Assembly: GCF_015218165.1 (NCBI RefSeq)
Contig: NZ_CP048659.1
Span: forward strand, 2,852,001-2,916,000
Length of the DNA: 64,000 bases
DNA from: Acinetobacter piscicola
GTDB taxonomy: Bacteria; Pseudomonadota; Gammaproteobacteria; Pseudomonadales; Moraxellaceae
Reading direction: 5' to 3'
Below are positions 1 through 10,126 of the stretch, piece after piece. The number at the start of each line of letters is the position of its first letter. Positions within the stretch are counted from its first letter, which is position 1. The notes under the pieces were generated by a model. It was not told the DNA's origin and ran no database searches. It was given only the letters and a program-made list of their open reading frames with translations. Made by a program: the position numbers and the translations under genes.

Positions 1-288
1 AAGTCAAATGGCGAAGTAAATCTAAATGCTGCGCGTAAAGACGGTAGTTTATTGAACCGTGCAACCTTAGGTATTTTTGGTCGTGGGGAAAAAACTACAG
101 GTTCTGCCGAACAGAATGCTAAAAACATACAGCAAGACACTGCCGCAGAAGACAAACCAAGTTGGTTAAATCGCGCAACCTTTGGTTTGTTAGACCGTCC
201 AGATCGTAAAACGTCAGGCGAATATGCCTCTGCAAATGAAAGCTTATACGATGGTCAGCGTACACAACCTGCCCAACCCCAACAATAA
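1..288 (+). CDS. 3' end of an unrecognised protein (5' part outside window)
   Basis: The reading frame is open from base 1 to a TAA at 286-288 and gives 95 residues. It contains two copies of a short motif, SLLNRATLGIFGR and SWLNRATFGLLDR, about 40 residues apart, separated by polar Gln/Asn/Ala-rich linkers, and ends in a Pro/Gln-rich tail. A TTG at 52 could be misread as a start, but the frame continues upstream. I do not recognise the family. It lies upstream of dnaG on the same strand and is separated from it by a terminator. Confidence 0.6.
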   Translation, partial: KSNGEVNLNAARKDGSLLNRATLGIFGRGEKTTGSAEQNAKNIQQDTAAEDKPSWLNRATFGLLDRPDRKTSGEYASANESLYDGQRTQPAQPQQ

Positions 289-304
289 GTCAGCCGATCA
301 CAAC

Positions 305-333
305 AAAGGCAGAATTTTTATTCTGCCTTTTTT
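305..333 (+). terminator. Intrinsic terminator after the first gene
   Basis: An 11-bp perfect stem (305-315 with 320-330) closes a TTTT loop and runs into a T tract. It separates the upstream gene from dnaG. Confidence 0.85.
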
Positions 334-428
334 ATGTGTAAGCAAATCCAATATACATATACGCTTTGCCAAATCTAAGCTAAACTTGTCGACCCACTTA
401 TTTTTTATTGCCGATTTGGCTTGTACTT

Positions 429-2327
429 ATGGCTATTCCTCAGCATACGATTGATCAGATTTTAGATCGAACCGACATTGTCGATTTGATTGGTCAACGT
501 GTGAAATTGAAAAAGACAGGTCGTACCTATTCAGGTTGCTGCCCTTTTCATCAGGAAAAATCACCCTCTTTCCATGTCTATCGTGACAAACAATATTTTC
601 ATTGTTTCGGTTGTCAAGCCAATGGGAATGCCATTCGTTTCTTAATGGACATTGACCATCGTAATTTTGTCGATGTCATGAAAGACCTTGCCAGTCAAAC
701 AGGTATCGAACTACCTAAAGACAACCAAGACAATAAAAAACTGTCATATAAGCGTGAAGCAGCAAAACCACAACCAAGTATTGAACATAAAACTTTAGAT
801 CAACCGAGTATCGTTCCGAGCACAGATAACACAATGCCTATGGATATTGATCCATTTGAGGCATTCAATCAGTCTCCTGACTTTGAAAACTTTGATCCAA
901 CACAGTTTGATCATTTTAGCGATGAACAAATTCCACAAGATGGAAATTTATATGATCTTTTGGAAAATATCGCCCAGTTTTATGAAAAACAACTCCCACA
1001 TAGTAAAAGCGCACAACATTATTTTAAGCATCGTGGTTTAACCAAAACCACCATTCAGTATTGGCGTTTAGGCTATGCACCTGAAGATTGGCAACATTTA
1101 GAAAAAGCTTTTCCACAAGATATTGAAGGCTTAAAACTGCTTGGTCTCATCCGTACTAGTGATAGTGGTCGTGATTTTGATCTACTGCGTGACCGAGTTA
1201 TTTTCCCAATCCGAGACTCCAAAGGTCGTGTGGTCGGATTTGGTGGTCGTGCACTGAATGACGAGATTAAACCGAAGTACATCAACTCACCTGACTCCGA
1301 AGTATTTCATAAAAATCAATTGCTCTATGGCTTATATGAAGGTCGTAAAGAGCGTGCACAAGATTGGCTGATGGTCGAAGGCTATATGGATGTCATCGCC
1401 TTACAGCAATATGGTATTTCGGGTGCAGTCGCAACACTTGGAACAGCAAGTAATGCGGACCATTTGGGCATTTTATTTAAACAAAATAATCAAATCACTA
1501 TTGCTTTCGATGGTGATGCCGCAGGTCAAAAAGCCGCACGCCGAACACTAGAAATCGCGTTACCACTACTCAATGATGGGCGTGAACTCAAGTTTTTTGT
1601 TTTACCCAAAGAACATGATCCCGACTCTCTGATCCGTAAAGAAGGCATGGAGACTTTCCAACGCTTGTGGCAAAGTGCACCGCTGTTGTCTGATTTTTTG
1701 TTTGCGTTACTCAGTCAAAATTATGCCATTACCACACCCGAAGGTAAGAGTCAGGTGATGGCTGAACTCAATCAATTGGTTGAGTTACTGCCCAAGCAAG
1801 GCTCATATCGTTATTTATTACGTCAATTTTTCCGTGAAAAGTTAGGCTTTAATAAAAAATGGCAGCCACAAATCAGTTTAGATGCCTCTTTGTCTTTTAA
1901 TATTCGCACCAAAGATGAAGACTTTGCTGTGGCAATTTTGATGCAACACCCCTTCTTATATATTCATTTTGAAGTGTTACGTGCATTTATTCAGTCCGAT
2001 GAATTACTTGCCAAAGTACTTGCTGTATTCGACATTATTTTTGATGACCTACCTGATGATCAAGAACTCGCAACTTATTATATTTTAGGCGCTTGCGGTG
2101 CTTATCATTTAGAGTTGGCTGAAATTATGCAACGCACCAATATTCAAAACCTCATTGAAACACCTGAACTTGCTGACAAAGTTGCCGCTGAATACTCTCT
2201 TTCTTTGCAAGAAAAATATTTACGTCAGAAAATGAAAGCGCCTGCATCCTTAAGTGAATCTCGCAATCTACGTCAACAACTCAATGAATTGACCAAGAAA
2301 ATTAGTTTAAAATTGGTGCATAGTTAA
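429..2327 (+). CDS. dnaG: DNA primase DnaG
   Basis: Synthesises RNA primers at the replication fork together with the DnaB helicase. The 632-residue product starts MAIPQHTIDQIL, the usual DnaG N-terminus; an in-frame ATG at 408 would add seven unlikely residues. A CHC2 zinc ribbon is visible (CPFH at 38-41, C59 and C62). The TOPRIM core has VEGYMDVIALQQYG and IAFDGDAAGQKAARR. Between zinc ribbon and core is an Asp/Pro/Gln-rich linker of roughly 80 residues, longer than in E. coli. The C-terminal helicase-binding region is present. It is convergent with hemA. Confidence 0.97.
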   Translation: MAIPQHTIDQILDRTDIVDLIGQRVKLKKTGRTYSGCCPFHQEKSPSFHVYRDKQYFHCFGCQANGNAIRFLMDIDHRNFVDVMKDLASQTGIELPKDNQDNKKLSYKREAAKPQPSIEHKTLDQPSIVPSTDNTMPMDIDPFEAFNQSPDFENFDPTQFDHFSDEQIPQDGNLYDLLENIAQFYEKQLPHSKSAQHYFKHRGLTKTTIQYWRLGYAPEDWQHLEKAFPQDIEGLKLLGLIRTSDSGRDFDLLRDRVIFPIRDSKGRVVGFGGRALNDEIKPKYINSPDSEVFHKNQLLYGLYEGRKERAQDWLMVEGYMDVIALQQYGISGAVATLGTASNADHLGILFKQNNQITIAFDGDAAGQKAARRTLEIALPLLNDGRELKFFVLPKEHDPDSLIRKEGMETFQRLWQSAPLLSDFLFALLSQNYAITTPEGKSQVMAELNQLVELLPKQGSYRYLLRQFFREKLGFNKKWQPQISLDASLSFNIRTKDEDFAVAILMQHPFLYIHFEVLRAFIQSDELLAKVLAVFDIIFDDLPDDQELATYYILGACGAYHLELAEIMQRTNIQNLIETPELADKVAAEYSLSLQEKYLRQKMKAPASLSESRNLRQQLNELTKKISLKLVHS

Positions 2328-2396
2328 AAATAGAACAGATCCAAAACTTACTCATCATTCAGGCTTTCAATCATAAAAACCAACTTTATTTTTGAG

Positions 2397-3680
2397 TTAA
2401 GAATTCACTTTACGACCACTTGCGAAAATATCCTGAATATTTTCTTTCAACCAATCAAAATGCGAAGGATCTTCATCTTTGGCAGCATTGCGTAGCAAAA
2501 TAGAGGTTGGATGCAACAATTTTTGTGTTAAACGATGATTAAAATCTTTTAATACTTGTTCAGCATTTTCACCTGACTGAATACGCTGTAAAGCATATGA
2601 TAATTCAAGCCGACTCTGTTGCTCACCTTGCTGACGATATTGATGAATAGTTTCACCTGCTTTATTAATTTTTTGCTGTGTCACCAACTGTGTTACCAAT
2701 TGGTTCACCATCACCTCTGCTTCAACAGCAGCCTGACGGCGATGGGCAAGATTTTCATCAATGACCGACTGTAAATCATCTACGCCATACAAATACACGC
2801 CATCTAAACTTTCGACTTTTGAATCAATATCACGAGGTACAGCCAAATCAACCATCAGCATTTGTTGATAACGACGTTTTTTCAAAGCCGCTTTGACATC
2901 AGCAAATGAAATCACCTGATATAAACTCCCCGTGCAACTTGAAATGACATCTGCACGGTATAAGTTTTCAGCAAGCTCACTAAATGGAATAATTTCCACT
3001 TCCACACGGTGGGCAATTTCTTGTGCCAATTTTTCAGCACGCTCACGCCCACGGTTACAAATCAAAATTTTAGCAACACCCATTTCTGCTAAATGTTTTG
3101 CAACCAAGCTGTTCATTTCACCCGCAGCAACCACCATGACAGTCAGTTTTTCTGGGCGGCTAAAGACTTGTAGTGCCAATTGTGCAACGGCATAGCCCAT
3201 TGAAACTGCATGACTTCCTACAGCTGTTTCAGAACGTACACGTTTTGCTGCATAAAAGGCATATTCAAAAATTTGATTGAGTTGTTGCGAAACGGTGTCT
3301 GCATCTTTAGCCAAAGCCAAAGCCGTTTTCACTTGTCCTAGAATTTGTGGCTCACCCAACATCAATGAATCCAAACCGCTCGCGACCCGCATTAAGTGCG
3401 AAACAGCATCGCTATTTTCATAACGATATACATGATTTGACAATTGTTTTACATCAATACCATTTGTTTGAGCGAGCCACTCTAATACCATATCAGCATT
3501 TTCAGCCATGGCATAAACTTCAGTACGATTACAGGTCGAAACCACCACCATATCGTTCATTTCATGATGTTGGCACTGTTCTGCAAGCAAGGTGCTTAAG
3601 CGTTCAGGATTGAACGCAACTTTTTCACGAAGCTCTACAGAAGCAGTTTGATGGTTGACACCCAATGCAAAGAAAGACAT
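2397..3680 (-). CDS. hemA: Glutamyl-tRNA reductase HemA
   Basis: Reduces glutamyl-tRNA(Glu) to glutamate-1-semialdehyde with NADPH, the first committed step of C5-pathway tetrapyrrole synthesis. The 427-residue product begins [20 protein letters not shown] and carries the catalytic cysteine C50 in VVSTCNRTE. The substrate-binding [13 protein letters not shown] segment and the Rossmann region follow, and a helical dimerisation domain ends the protein. It is transcribed divergently from the TPR gene across a 62-bp gap and convergently with dnaG. Confidence 0.97.
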   Translation of the reverse strand: MSFFALGVNHQTASVELREKVAFNPERLSTLLAEQCQHHEMNDMVVVSTCNRTEVYAMAENADMVLEWLAQTNGIDVKQLSNHVYRYENSDAVSHLMRVASGLDSLMLGEPQILGQVKTALALAKDADTVSQQLNQIFEYAFYAAKRVRSETAVGSHAVSMGYAVAQLALQVFSRPEKLTVMVVAAGEMNSLVAKHLAEMGVAKILICNRGRERAEKLAQEIAHRVEVEIIPFSELAENLYRADVISSCTGSLYQVISFADVKAALKKRRYQQMLMVDLAVPRDIDSKVESLDGVYLYGVDDLQSVIDENLAHRRQAAVEAEVMVNQLVTQLVTQQKINKAGETIHQYRQQGEQQSRLELSYALQRIQSGENAEQVLKDFNHRLTQKLLHPTSILLRNAAKDEDPSHFDWLKENIQDIFASGRKVNS

Positions 3681-3742
3681 ATCAGATCATCATTTCGCTA
3701 AATTTATGTTATTGTGCAATAACGGTGTCATAAAAAGCATAC

Positions 3743-5470
3743 TTGGATAAAGAAAAATTGCGTCAAATAAGCAGCCGCATTAACGGCACGACAATTAGGC
3801 AATATTCTACCACATTCTTACTTGTCGGTAGCATGGCTTCTAGCGCTCATATTCGAGCCGCTAGCGAATTGTATCATGCAAATTATAATACAGAAGCATT
3901 AAAACAAACCATGATTGCCGAATTTGCCTTGGCCTATCATGATACACCTACAGCTTTGCATAACTACACCGTACTTGCAATCCGTAATAATTCTACGTCT
4001 ATCAAACAACGTGCACTTGATATTGCGATTGAACACAATGACCTACAAGCCGCTTTAGACATTGCCACGCATTGGGTGGTACAAGAGCCTGATGATGTTC
4101 CTGCAAAATTTTATTTGGCACATATTGCACTCAAAGCACATGAATATCAGCTTGCTGCCGAAACCTTAGATCAGATTTTAAACATTGATGCCAATGCCGA
4201 TCTAGAACAAATTTTAGCAGGTATTACCCCTGAATCTGAGGAAGATCGCCTTAACCTCCTCAACACCTTACATGCAAGTAAAGAAAAAAATAATCCTTCC
4301 GTTTTAATTCTTATCGCAGGCTTAGAAGCGCAAAATAACAATATTGAAACGGCTTTGGAAACGATCAATAAAGCCTTACGTAAACGTCCTAAAGTGACTG
4401 GTTTTATTCTCATGAAAGCCAATCTACTCATGGCTTTAGGAGATGAACAACAAACTCTAGACTGGTATGAACGCAGTAGCCGTAAGCACAAATATAATCT
4501 TGAAGTGCGCTTAGCAGAAGTACGCTATTTAACCAAAATTAATCAACCTGAATTAGCGTTAGAGAAGTTAGAAAAAATTATCAAAGTGTGGCCTGATGCT
4601 GAAGAAGCATTGTTTATTGCAGGTCTAACCGCCATTGATCTGAAAAAATATGATTTGGCTGAACAACATTTGGTCGAGTTACGTTATTCAAGTAAATATC
4701 AAAATGACGCTTATTTTTATTTAGCCATCAATGCTGAACGCAAACAACAATTGGAAACAGCCAAAGCTTACTATCGCTTAGTCGATGGCAATCTTTATAC
4801 TGTATCTCGCCGTAACCTGATTTCAATTTACGACAGTCAAGGTAAATTGAACGATGTTTTACGCTTTTTAACCCAAGAACGTGTTAATTATCCACAGCAT
4901 GCGAGTTTTTTGTATCAAGCACAAGCTGAAATCTTAAAAAAAATGGACAATAAAAAAGCTGCATTGCGCTTGCTGAGCGAAGCAGTCCAAAATTTACCAG
5001 ATGATCCTGAACTCTTGTATTCAGAAGTTCTCTTACTCGATCCATATCAAAATAAAGAGCAACTCGATAAAGCATTGAAGCAATTACTTCAGTTAGAACC
5101 CAATAATCCAACTTATCTAAATGCCTATGCTTACACCTTGGCATTACAAAATCGTCGCTTGCAAGAAGCACGCAGCTATGCTGAAAAAGCACTTGATTTC
5201 GCCCCTGAACAAGCCTCTATTTTAGATACTTTAGGCTATATTACATTCTTACAAAATGATTTTAGCACAGCGTCTAAGGTTCTTGGCAAAGCTTACAATA
5301 TGAGTGGCAATATCAATATTGGTGTGCGTTACGCAAAATCCCTCTACATGCAAGGGGCACTTGAAGAATTTAATCAAGTGTTACAACAACTCAAACAAAA
5401 TCACCCAAATGATGCTGAATTACAGCAACTTGATTCATTATTATTACCTCAACACTTAAATAAGAGTTAA
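3743..5470 (+). CDS. Tetratricopeptide-repeat protein, probably envelope-associated
   Basis: A 575-residue protein built almost entirely of helical TPR units, for example in YLNAYAYTLALQNRRLQEA and SILDTLGYITFLQNDFSTA. The listed start is a TTG at 3743. A hydrophobic stretch (TTFLLVGSMASSAHIRAAS) near the N-terminus may be a signal or anchor, so secretion to the periplasm is plausible but not certain. It sits 7 bp before lolB and with lolB and ispE forms a likely operon, divergent from hemA. TPR proteins at this place are common in Acinetobacter; the exact role is unknown. Confidence 0.85.
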   Translation: MDKEKLRQISSRINGTTIRQYSTTFLLVGSMASSAHIRAASELYHANYNTEALKQTMIAEFALAYHDTPTALHNYTVLAIRNNSTSIKQRALDIAIEHNDLQAALDIATHWVVQEPDDVPAKFYLAHIALKAHEYQLAAETLDQILNIDANADLEQILAGITPESEEDRLNLLNTLHASKEKNNPSVLILIAGLEAQNNNIETALETINKALRKRPKVTGFILMKANLLMALGDEQQTLDWYERSSRKHKYNLEVRLAEVRYLTKINQPELALEKLEKIIKVWPDAEEALFIAGLTAIDLKKYDLAEQHLVELRYSSKYQNDAYFYLAINAERKQQLETAKAYYRLVDGNLYTVSRRNLISIYDSQGKLNDVLRFLTQERVNYPQHASFLYQAQAEILKKMDNKKAALRLLSEAVQNLPDDPELLYSEVLLLDPYQNKEQLDKALKQLLQLEPNNPTYLNAYAYTLALQNRRLQEARSYAEKALDFAPEQASILDTLGYITFLQNDFSTASKVLGKAYNMSGNINIGVRYAKSLYMQGALEEFNQVLQQLKQNHPNDAELQQLDSLLLPQHLNKS

Positions 5471-5477
5471 TTTTTTT

Positions 5478-6053
5478 ATGCGTTTTATTGCTCAAGTATT
5501 CTTTGCCTCAATTGCAATGGCAAGTTTTACCCTGACTGGCTGCCAACAATATGTCAAAGCACCAACCACCACAACACAAGTGCAAGATGCGCAACATTTT
5601 AGCCTTGAAGGTAAAATTGGAGTCAAAACACCTAAGCAATCAGGCAGTGCATTTTATACATGGCAACAAGACAATGAAAATTTTAACATTCAACTGACGG
5701 GTATTTTAGGCATTGGTAAAACGGTTATTGAAGGAAAACCTGGTCAAGTGACGCTCAATAGTGCCAAAACAGGTGAAATCAGTGCAGAAACACCTGAAGA
5801 GTTACTTGAACGTGCGACAGGATGGGTTGCACCCATTACCCATATTATTGACTGGGTACAAGCAAAACCTGCAACAACAGCAGCCACGTTACAAAAAGAT
5901 TTACAACTACGCCCCATCAAAATTGAAGAAGATGGTTGGACTGTTGATTTAAGTTACAACGATGCAGCAAAGTTGCCCAATAAGCTGGTTTTAAAACAAG
6001 CGTTGGAGGCAGGTCAGGAAAATCGTATTACAATGATCATTCAAAATCGTTAA
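5478..6053 (+). CDS. lolB: Outer-membrane lipoprotein LolB
   Basis: Receives lipoproteins from the periplasmic carrier LolA and inserts them into the outer membrane. The 191-residue precursor has a lipoprotein signal with the lipobox LTGC (cysteine about residue 22). The FSLEGKIGVKTPKQSGSAFY segment is typical of the LolB beta-barrel-like fold, with later WVAPITHIIDW. It lies between a TPR gene and ispE; the lolB-ispE-prs order is conserved in many gammaproteobacteria. Confidence 0.93.
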   Translation: MRFIAQVFFASIAMASFTLTGCQQYVKAPTTTTQVQDAQHFSLEGKIGVKTPKQSGSAFYTWQQDNENFNIQLTGILGIGKTVIEGKPGQVTLNSAKTGEISAETPEELLERATGWVAPITHIIDWVQAKPATTAATLQKDLQLRPIKIEEDGWTVDLSYNDAAKLPNKLVLKQALEAGQENRITMIIQNR

Positions 6054-6074
6054 TTTGCAAAAGCTTAAATTCTT

Positions 6075-6905
6075 ATGATTCGTGTGCCTTCCCCTGCCAA
6101 ATTAAATTTGTTCTTACACATCACAGGTCGCCGTGAAAATGGTTATCATGAGTTACAAAGTATTTTCCAACTCATTGATTTATGCGATTGGATGGAATTT
6201 CAACAAACCGACAACGATCAAATCATCATAGATGGTTTAAATCAGGTTAATTTGGAACAAAACTTAATCTATAAAGCCACACAAATTTTAAAACCTTTTG
6301 CCCACCAAGTAGCGACAGGTTTGAAGATTAAAATAGAAAAAAACATTCCCATGGGGGCAGGTTTAGGTGGTGGCTCCTCTAATGCAGCAACCACCTTGAT
6401 CGTCGTCAACCAACTGTGGCAATGTGGTTTAAATAGGACAGAATTGGCAAAGCTTGGAGTCAAATTAGGGGCCGATGTCCCCATTTTTGTCTATGGTCAA
6501 AATGCTTGGGCAGAAGGTATCGGCGAACACTTAACATTCATAGACTTAGCTCAAAAACAATACATTGTGTTAAAACCTGATTGTTTTATCAGCACTCAAC
6601 TACTTTTTTCACAAAAAACATTGACAAGAGATACGAAGCCTACTAAATTTTGCGCCTATCAACAGAACTCATCTGTTTTTGGAAATAACTTTGAGCCACT
6701 TGCTCGAAAATTATATCCTGAAGTTGATGAAGCTATGCGTTACTTAGATCAGTTCGGTAAAGCAAAACTCACAGGTACAGGTGCTTGTGTTTTTGTTGAG
6801 GTGACTGAGAATATGAATATTGATGATATTTTAGCAAATTCTCCTTGTAAATCTTACATGGTCAATAGCTTAAATGAATCACCACTCGTTCATTTCACAG
6901 CATAA
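6075..6905 (+). CDS. ispE: 4-diphosphocytidyl-2-C-methyl-D-erythritol kinase IspE
   Basis: ATP-dependent kinase of the MEP isoprenoid pathway. The 276-residue product begins MIRVPSPAKLNLFLHITGRR and has the GHMP-kinase ATP loop PMGAGLGGGSSNAATT around residues 93-108, with the C-terminal GHMP motif KLTGTGACVFVE. It ends 5 bp before the first tRNA-Gln gene and probably shares a transcript with lolB. Confidence 0.96.
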   Translation: MIRVPSPAKLNLFLHITGRRENGYHELQSIFQLIDLCDWMEFQQTDNDQIIIDGLNQVNLEQNLIYKATQILKPFAHQVATGLKIKIEKNIPMGAGLGGGSSNAATTLIVVNQLWQCGLNRTELAKLGVKLGADVPIFVYGQNAWAEGIGEHLTFIDLAQKQYIVLKPDCFISTQLLFSQKTLTRDTKPTKFCAYQQNSSVFGNNFEPLARKLYPEVDEAMRYLDQFGKAKLTGTGACVFVEVTENMNIDDILANSPCKSYMVNSLNESPLVHFTA

Positions 6906-6910
6906 ATGAT

Positions 6911-6985
6911 AGGGGCGTCGCCAAGTGGTAAGGCACCGGGTTTTGATCTCGGCATCCGTTGGTTCGAATCCAGCCGCCCCTGCCA
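6911..6985 (+). tRNA. tRNA-Gln (TTG), copy 1 of 4
   Basis: A 75-nt cloverleaf with encoded CCA. The acceptor stem AGGGGCG pairs with CGCCCCT, the anticodon loop TTTTGAT gives anticodon TTG, and the T loop reads GGTTCGAATCC. It begins five bases after the ispE stop codon. Confidence 0.97.
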
Positions 6986-7023
6986 TCATTTTCATCTGTA
7001 GATGAGTTTTTCATCTTTGTAAT

Positions 7024-7098
7024 AGGGGCGTCGCCAAGTGGTAAGGCACCGGGTTTTGATCTCGGCATCCGTTGGTTCGAATCCAGCCGCCCCTGCCA
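7024..7098 (+). tRNA. tRNA-Gln (TTG), copy 2 of 4
   Basis: Identical to the copy at 6911 over all 75 nt, including the encoded CCA. The 38-nt spacer before it is unrelated to the other spacers. Confidence 0.97.
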
Positions 7099-7128
7099 TT
7101 ACAAAGCATTGAAATTTCACATCATATT

Positions 7129-7203
7129 AGGGGCGTCGCCAAGTGGTAAGGCACCGGGTTTTGATCTCGGCATCCGTTGGTTCGAATCCAGCCGCCCCTG
7201 CCA
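7129..7203 (+). tRNA. tRNA-Gln (TTG), copy 3 of 4
   Basis: Identical 75-nt copy with anticodon TTG and encoded CCA. It follows copy 2 after a 30-nt spacer. Confidence 0.97.
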
Positions 7204-7305
7204 TTTATTTTCAAAAAGACAGAACATCATTACTGTATTTTTTGATAGGTTAAATCATAAATGCCTTGACAAATATCAGTAAAAATATTAAAGTTCTGCC
7301 GCATT

Positions 7306-7380
7306 AGGGGCGTCGCCAAGTGGTAAGGCACCGGGTTTTGATCTCGGCATCCGTTGGTTCGAATCCAGCCGCCCCTGCCA
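7306..7380 (+). tRNA. tRNA-Gln (TTG), copy 4 of 4
   Basis: Identical 75-nt copy, after a longer AT-rich spacer of 102 nt, ending 36 bp before the prs start codon. Confidence 0.97.
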
Positions 7381-7416
7381 TCTATTTTCATACATGCCAA
7401 CCGCCAAGGGTGCTTC

Positions 7417-8370
7417 ATGCCCAATCTTGTCGTTTTTAGTGGAAATGCTCATCCACAATTCGCCCAAAAAGTCGTTAGCCATTTGCATATCCCATTGGGA
7501 GCTGCTGCTGTAGGTAAATTTTCTGACGGTGAAATCACTGTTGAAATTACTGAAAATGTGCGTGGTAAAGACGTATTCATCGTACAACCTACTTGTGCCC
7601 CAACCAATGATAACCTGATGGAAATCTTGGTGATGGCAGATGCTTTGCGTCGTGCAAGTGCTGGTCGTATCACTGCCGTGATTCCTTACTTCGGTTATGC
7701 ACGTCAAGACCGTCGTCCTCGTTCTACACGTGTGCCAATTACTGCAAAAGTTGTAGCAGATATGCTGACAACAGTCGGAATTGACCGTGTGGTAATGATC
7801 GACTTGCATGCTGACCAAATCCAAGGTTTCTTCGATATTCCTGTAGATAACATCTACGGTACACCTGCTTTGCTTGCTGATTTACGTCAACAACAGCATC
7901 ACAACTTGATGGTGGTTTCACCTGACGTAGGTGGTGTCGTTCGTGCACGTGCTGTTGCTAAGCAAATGGGTGATATTGACCTTGCAATCATTGACAAACG
8001 TCGTCAAAAAGCCAATGAATCACAAGTGATGCATTTGATTGGTGACGTAAAAGATCGTGATTGTGTCATTGTTGATGACATGGTGGATACTGCAGGTACA
8101 TTGTGTAAAGCAGCGGATGCATTAAAAACTTTTGGTGCACGTAAAGTTGTTGCTTATGCAACGCATCCAGTACTTTCAGGTAAAGCACTTGAAAACCTTA
8201 AAAATTCTGTAATTGATGAATTGGTTGTTACTGACACTATTCCTCTTTCAGAAGAAGCTTTAAAACTTGGTAAGATTCGCCAAGTTTCAGTAGCAAGTAT
8301 GGTTGCTGAAACAATTCGTCGTATTAACAACGAAGAATCTATTAGCGCAATGTTTGATTCTTATCTATAA
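7417..8370 (+). CDS. prs: Ribose-phosphate pyrophosphokinase Prs
   Basis: Makes PRPP from ribose-5-phosphate and ATP for nucleotide, histidine and tryptophan synthesis. The start at 7417 gives 317 residues beginning [19 protein letters not shown], the normal family length; the frame is open further upstream only because it reads through the last tRNA. The PRPP-binding motif is [15 protein letters not shown], and the flexible-loop region [15 protein letters not shown] is also present. Confidence 0.97.
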   Translation: MPNLVVFSGNAHPQFAQKVVSHLHIPLGAAAVGKFSDGEITVEITENVRGKDVFIVQPTCAPTNDNLMEILVMADALRRASAGRITAVIPYFGYARQDRRPRSTRVPITAKVVADMLTTVGIDRVVMIDLHADQIQGFFDIPVDNIYGTPALLADLRQQQHHNLMVVSPDVGGVVRARAVAKQMGDIDLAIIDKRRQKANESQVMHLIGDVKDRDCVIVDDMVDTAGTLCKAADALKTFGARKVVAYATHPVLSGKALENLKNSVIDELVVTDTIPLSEEALKLGKIRQVSVASMVAETIRRINNEESISAMFDSYL

Positions 8371-8386
8371 TATAGCGCTAAAATTT

Positions 8387-8415
8387 AAAAGCCCTGCCTT
8401 TTGGTGGGGCTTTCT
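8387..8415 (+). terminator. Intrinsic terminator after prs
   Basis: AAAGCCC (8388-8394) pairs with GGGCTTT (8407-8413). It lies between prs and rplY. Confidence 0.8.
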
Positions 8416-8470
8416 ATCACTAGACTGGTCGAAGGTCTAGTCAATTAAACTTAAATTAGGAATGTCTATC

Positions 8471-8767
8471 ATGGCAAACTTCGTATTAAATGCAGTAGCA
8501 CGTGAAGAAGCAATTCAAGGGAAAGGTTCGAGCCGCCGCCTTCGTCTTCAAAACAAAGTACCTGCAATCATCTATGGTGGTGACGCTGCACCTGTAGCTG
8601 TAACTTTAGAGCTTCGTGAGCTTGTTAAAGCTTTAGAAAGCAATGCATTCTTTGAAGAAGTTATCGAAGTAAACATCGACGGTAAAGCTGAAAGCGTTAA
8701 AATCCAAGCGTTACAACGTCACCCTGCTAAAAACACACCTATGCATGCTGACTTCAAACGCGCATAA
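8471..8767 (+). CDS. rplY: 50S ribosomal protein L25
   Basis: Binds 5S rRNA in the large subunit. The start at 8471 gives a 98-residue short-form L25 (MANFVLNAVAREEAIQGKG) and is preceded by AGGA with 9-nt spacing. An ATG at 8462 would overlap that ribosome binding site. The family signatures RRLRLQNKVPAIIYGG and ALQRHPAKNTPMHADF are present. pth follows after 16 bp. Confidence 0.95.
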   Translation: MANFVLNAVAREEAIQGKGSSRRLRLQNKVPAIIYGGDAAPVAVTLELRELVKALESNAFFEEVIEVNIDGKAESVKIQALQRHPAKNTPMHADFKRA

Positions 8768-8783
8768 GTGTTGAATGGTGTAA

Positions 8784-9368
8784 ATGAGTGTGAGTAAACT
8801 TTCACTGATTGTTGGTTTGGGCAACCCAGGTTCTGAGTATGCCCAAACCCGCCATAATGCAGGGTTTTGGTTCGTAGAACGCCTTGCAGAACAATATGGC
8901 ATCCAACTCAAAACTGATTCTAAATATAAAGGGATCAGTGGTCGTGGTAATATCGAAGGTCAAGACGTTCGTCTGTTATTACCCACAACCTTTATGAACC
9001 TGTCTGGTCAAAGTGTTGTCCCCTTCGCCAAATTTTATCAAATCAAACCAGAAGAAATTCTGATTGCACATGATGAACTCGATATGAACCCAGGTGTCAT
9101 TCGCTTAAAAACAGGCGGTGGTCATGGTGGTCATAATGGTTTACGTGATATTGTTCCACATATTGGTGCTAATTTTCATCGCCTACGTATTGGCATCGGT
9201 CATCCAGGTGCTAAAGAAAAAGTTTCTGGGCATGTCTTAGGTCGAGCACCAAGTAGTGAACAGACTTTAATGGATGATGCAATTGATCATGCTTTAAGTA
9301 AAATTCAACTTTTGGTTAACGGTGAAATTCAACAGGCAATGAATCAAATAAATGCCTATAAACCGTAA
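8784..9368 (+). CDS. pth: Peptidyl-tRNA hydrolase
   Basis: Releases peptides from peptidyl-tRNA that has dropped off the ribosome. The 194-residue product has the Pth signature [20 protein letters not shown], with catalytic His at position 24, and the conserved [13 protein letters not shown] loop. It follows rplY closely, the usual arrangement. Confidence 0.96.
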   Translation: MSVSKLSLIVGLGNPGSEYAQTRHNAGFWFVERLAEQYGIQLKTDSKYKGISGRGNIEGQDVRLLLPTTFMNLSGQSVVPFAKFYQIKPEEILIAHDELDMNPGVIRLKTGGGHGGHNGLRDIVPHIGANFHRLRIGIGHPGAKEKVSGHVLGRAPSSEQTLMDDAIDHALSKIQLLVNGEIQQAMNQINAYKP

Positions 9369-9519
9369 ATCTCAGCCATTAAATATCAAGCTTTGTTAAA
9401 CAATTTTTCTTGCCATACGCTAATTTTAAGAGCAAAATGCGCTTTTCAAAAAGCATCCATTGCAAAAGTTATTGTTTAACCACATATAACTGTCGTAGGA
9501 CAACTAGGAGACGCAAGCC

Positions 9520-9900
9520 ATGCTATCTCGTTTATTAAAAGCTAAAATCCACCGTTGTGTCGTTACACAAGCAGAATTACATTATGAAGGTTCTTGTGCA
9601 ATCGATGGCATTCTTTTAGATTTAGCTGGTATCCGTGAATACGAAGAAATTCATATGTGGAATGTCACCAATGGTAAGCGTTTCACAACTTATGCAATTC
9701 GTGGTGAAGAAGGTTCAGGCATTATTTCAGTCAATGGTGGTGCTGCACTTCAAGCTGATGTTGGCGATTTAATGATTATCGCAACATTTGGTGACTTTAC
9801 CAATGCAGAAGCAGATGCCCATAAACCACGTCTTGTATATGCAAACCCAGACAATACAGTCAATCACACAGCGAACTGTATTCCTGTACAAGTTGCTTAA
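9520..9900 (+). CDS. panD: Aspartate 1-decarboxylase precursor
   Basis: Makes beta-alanine for pantothenate and CoA. The 126-residue zymogen has the self-cleavage site Gly-Ser in [10 protein letters not shown] (Gly24-Ser25), which yields the pyruvoyl cofactor, plus [25 protein letters not shown] lies 10 nt before the start. The 151 bp before it is AT-rich and probably holds its promoter. Confidence 0.96.
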   Translation: MLSRLLKAKIHRCVVTQAELHYEGSCAIDGILLDLAGIREYEEIHMWNVTNGKRFTTYAIRGEEGSGIISVNGGAALQADVGDLMIIATFGDFTNAEADAHKPRLVYANPDNTVNHTANCIPVQVA

Positions 9901-9928
9901 ACTAAAAATACTCATCTAGAGTTGAATT

Positions 9929-9956
9929 CAACCCGCCCAAGTAAGCGGGTTTTATT
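9929..9956 (+). terminator. Intrinsic terminator after panD
   Basis: ACCCGC (9931-9936) pairs with GCGGGT (9945-9950), followed by TTTATTTTT. Confidence 0.85.
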
Positions 9957-10072
9957 TTTCGTTTCATGGTTACCTTTTAGACTCACATCCACATTTTGAA
10001 TGTGAAATGTCCATTTTTTCATTTTCTATTTGACACTTATTTTATCAGTTCACTTTTTAGATGCTCAGCATC

Positions 10073-10103
10073 AAAAAAAGAGTTTTCACCTTCCGATGAA
10101 AAC
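10073..10103 (-). terminator. Intrinsic terminator of the flavin oxidoreductase pair
   Basis: On the - strand GTTTTCA and TGAAAAC (10097-10103 and 10082-10088) form a stem followed by a run of seven T. It lies just downstream of the 10127 stop codon. Confidence 0.7.
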
Positions 10104-10126
10104 CCGTGTTGATGCCCAAAACTCAC

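Noticed and set aside
6959..7282. Open frame of 107 codons with a repeated [24 protein letters not shown] segment
   Set aside because: It is a read-through of the repeated tRNA-Gln genes; the repeat is the tRNA itself.
7288..7824. 178-codon open frame opposite the prs start
   Set aside because: It is antisense to prs and the last tRNA-Gln and has no family features; prs is certain.
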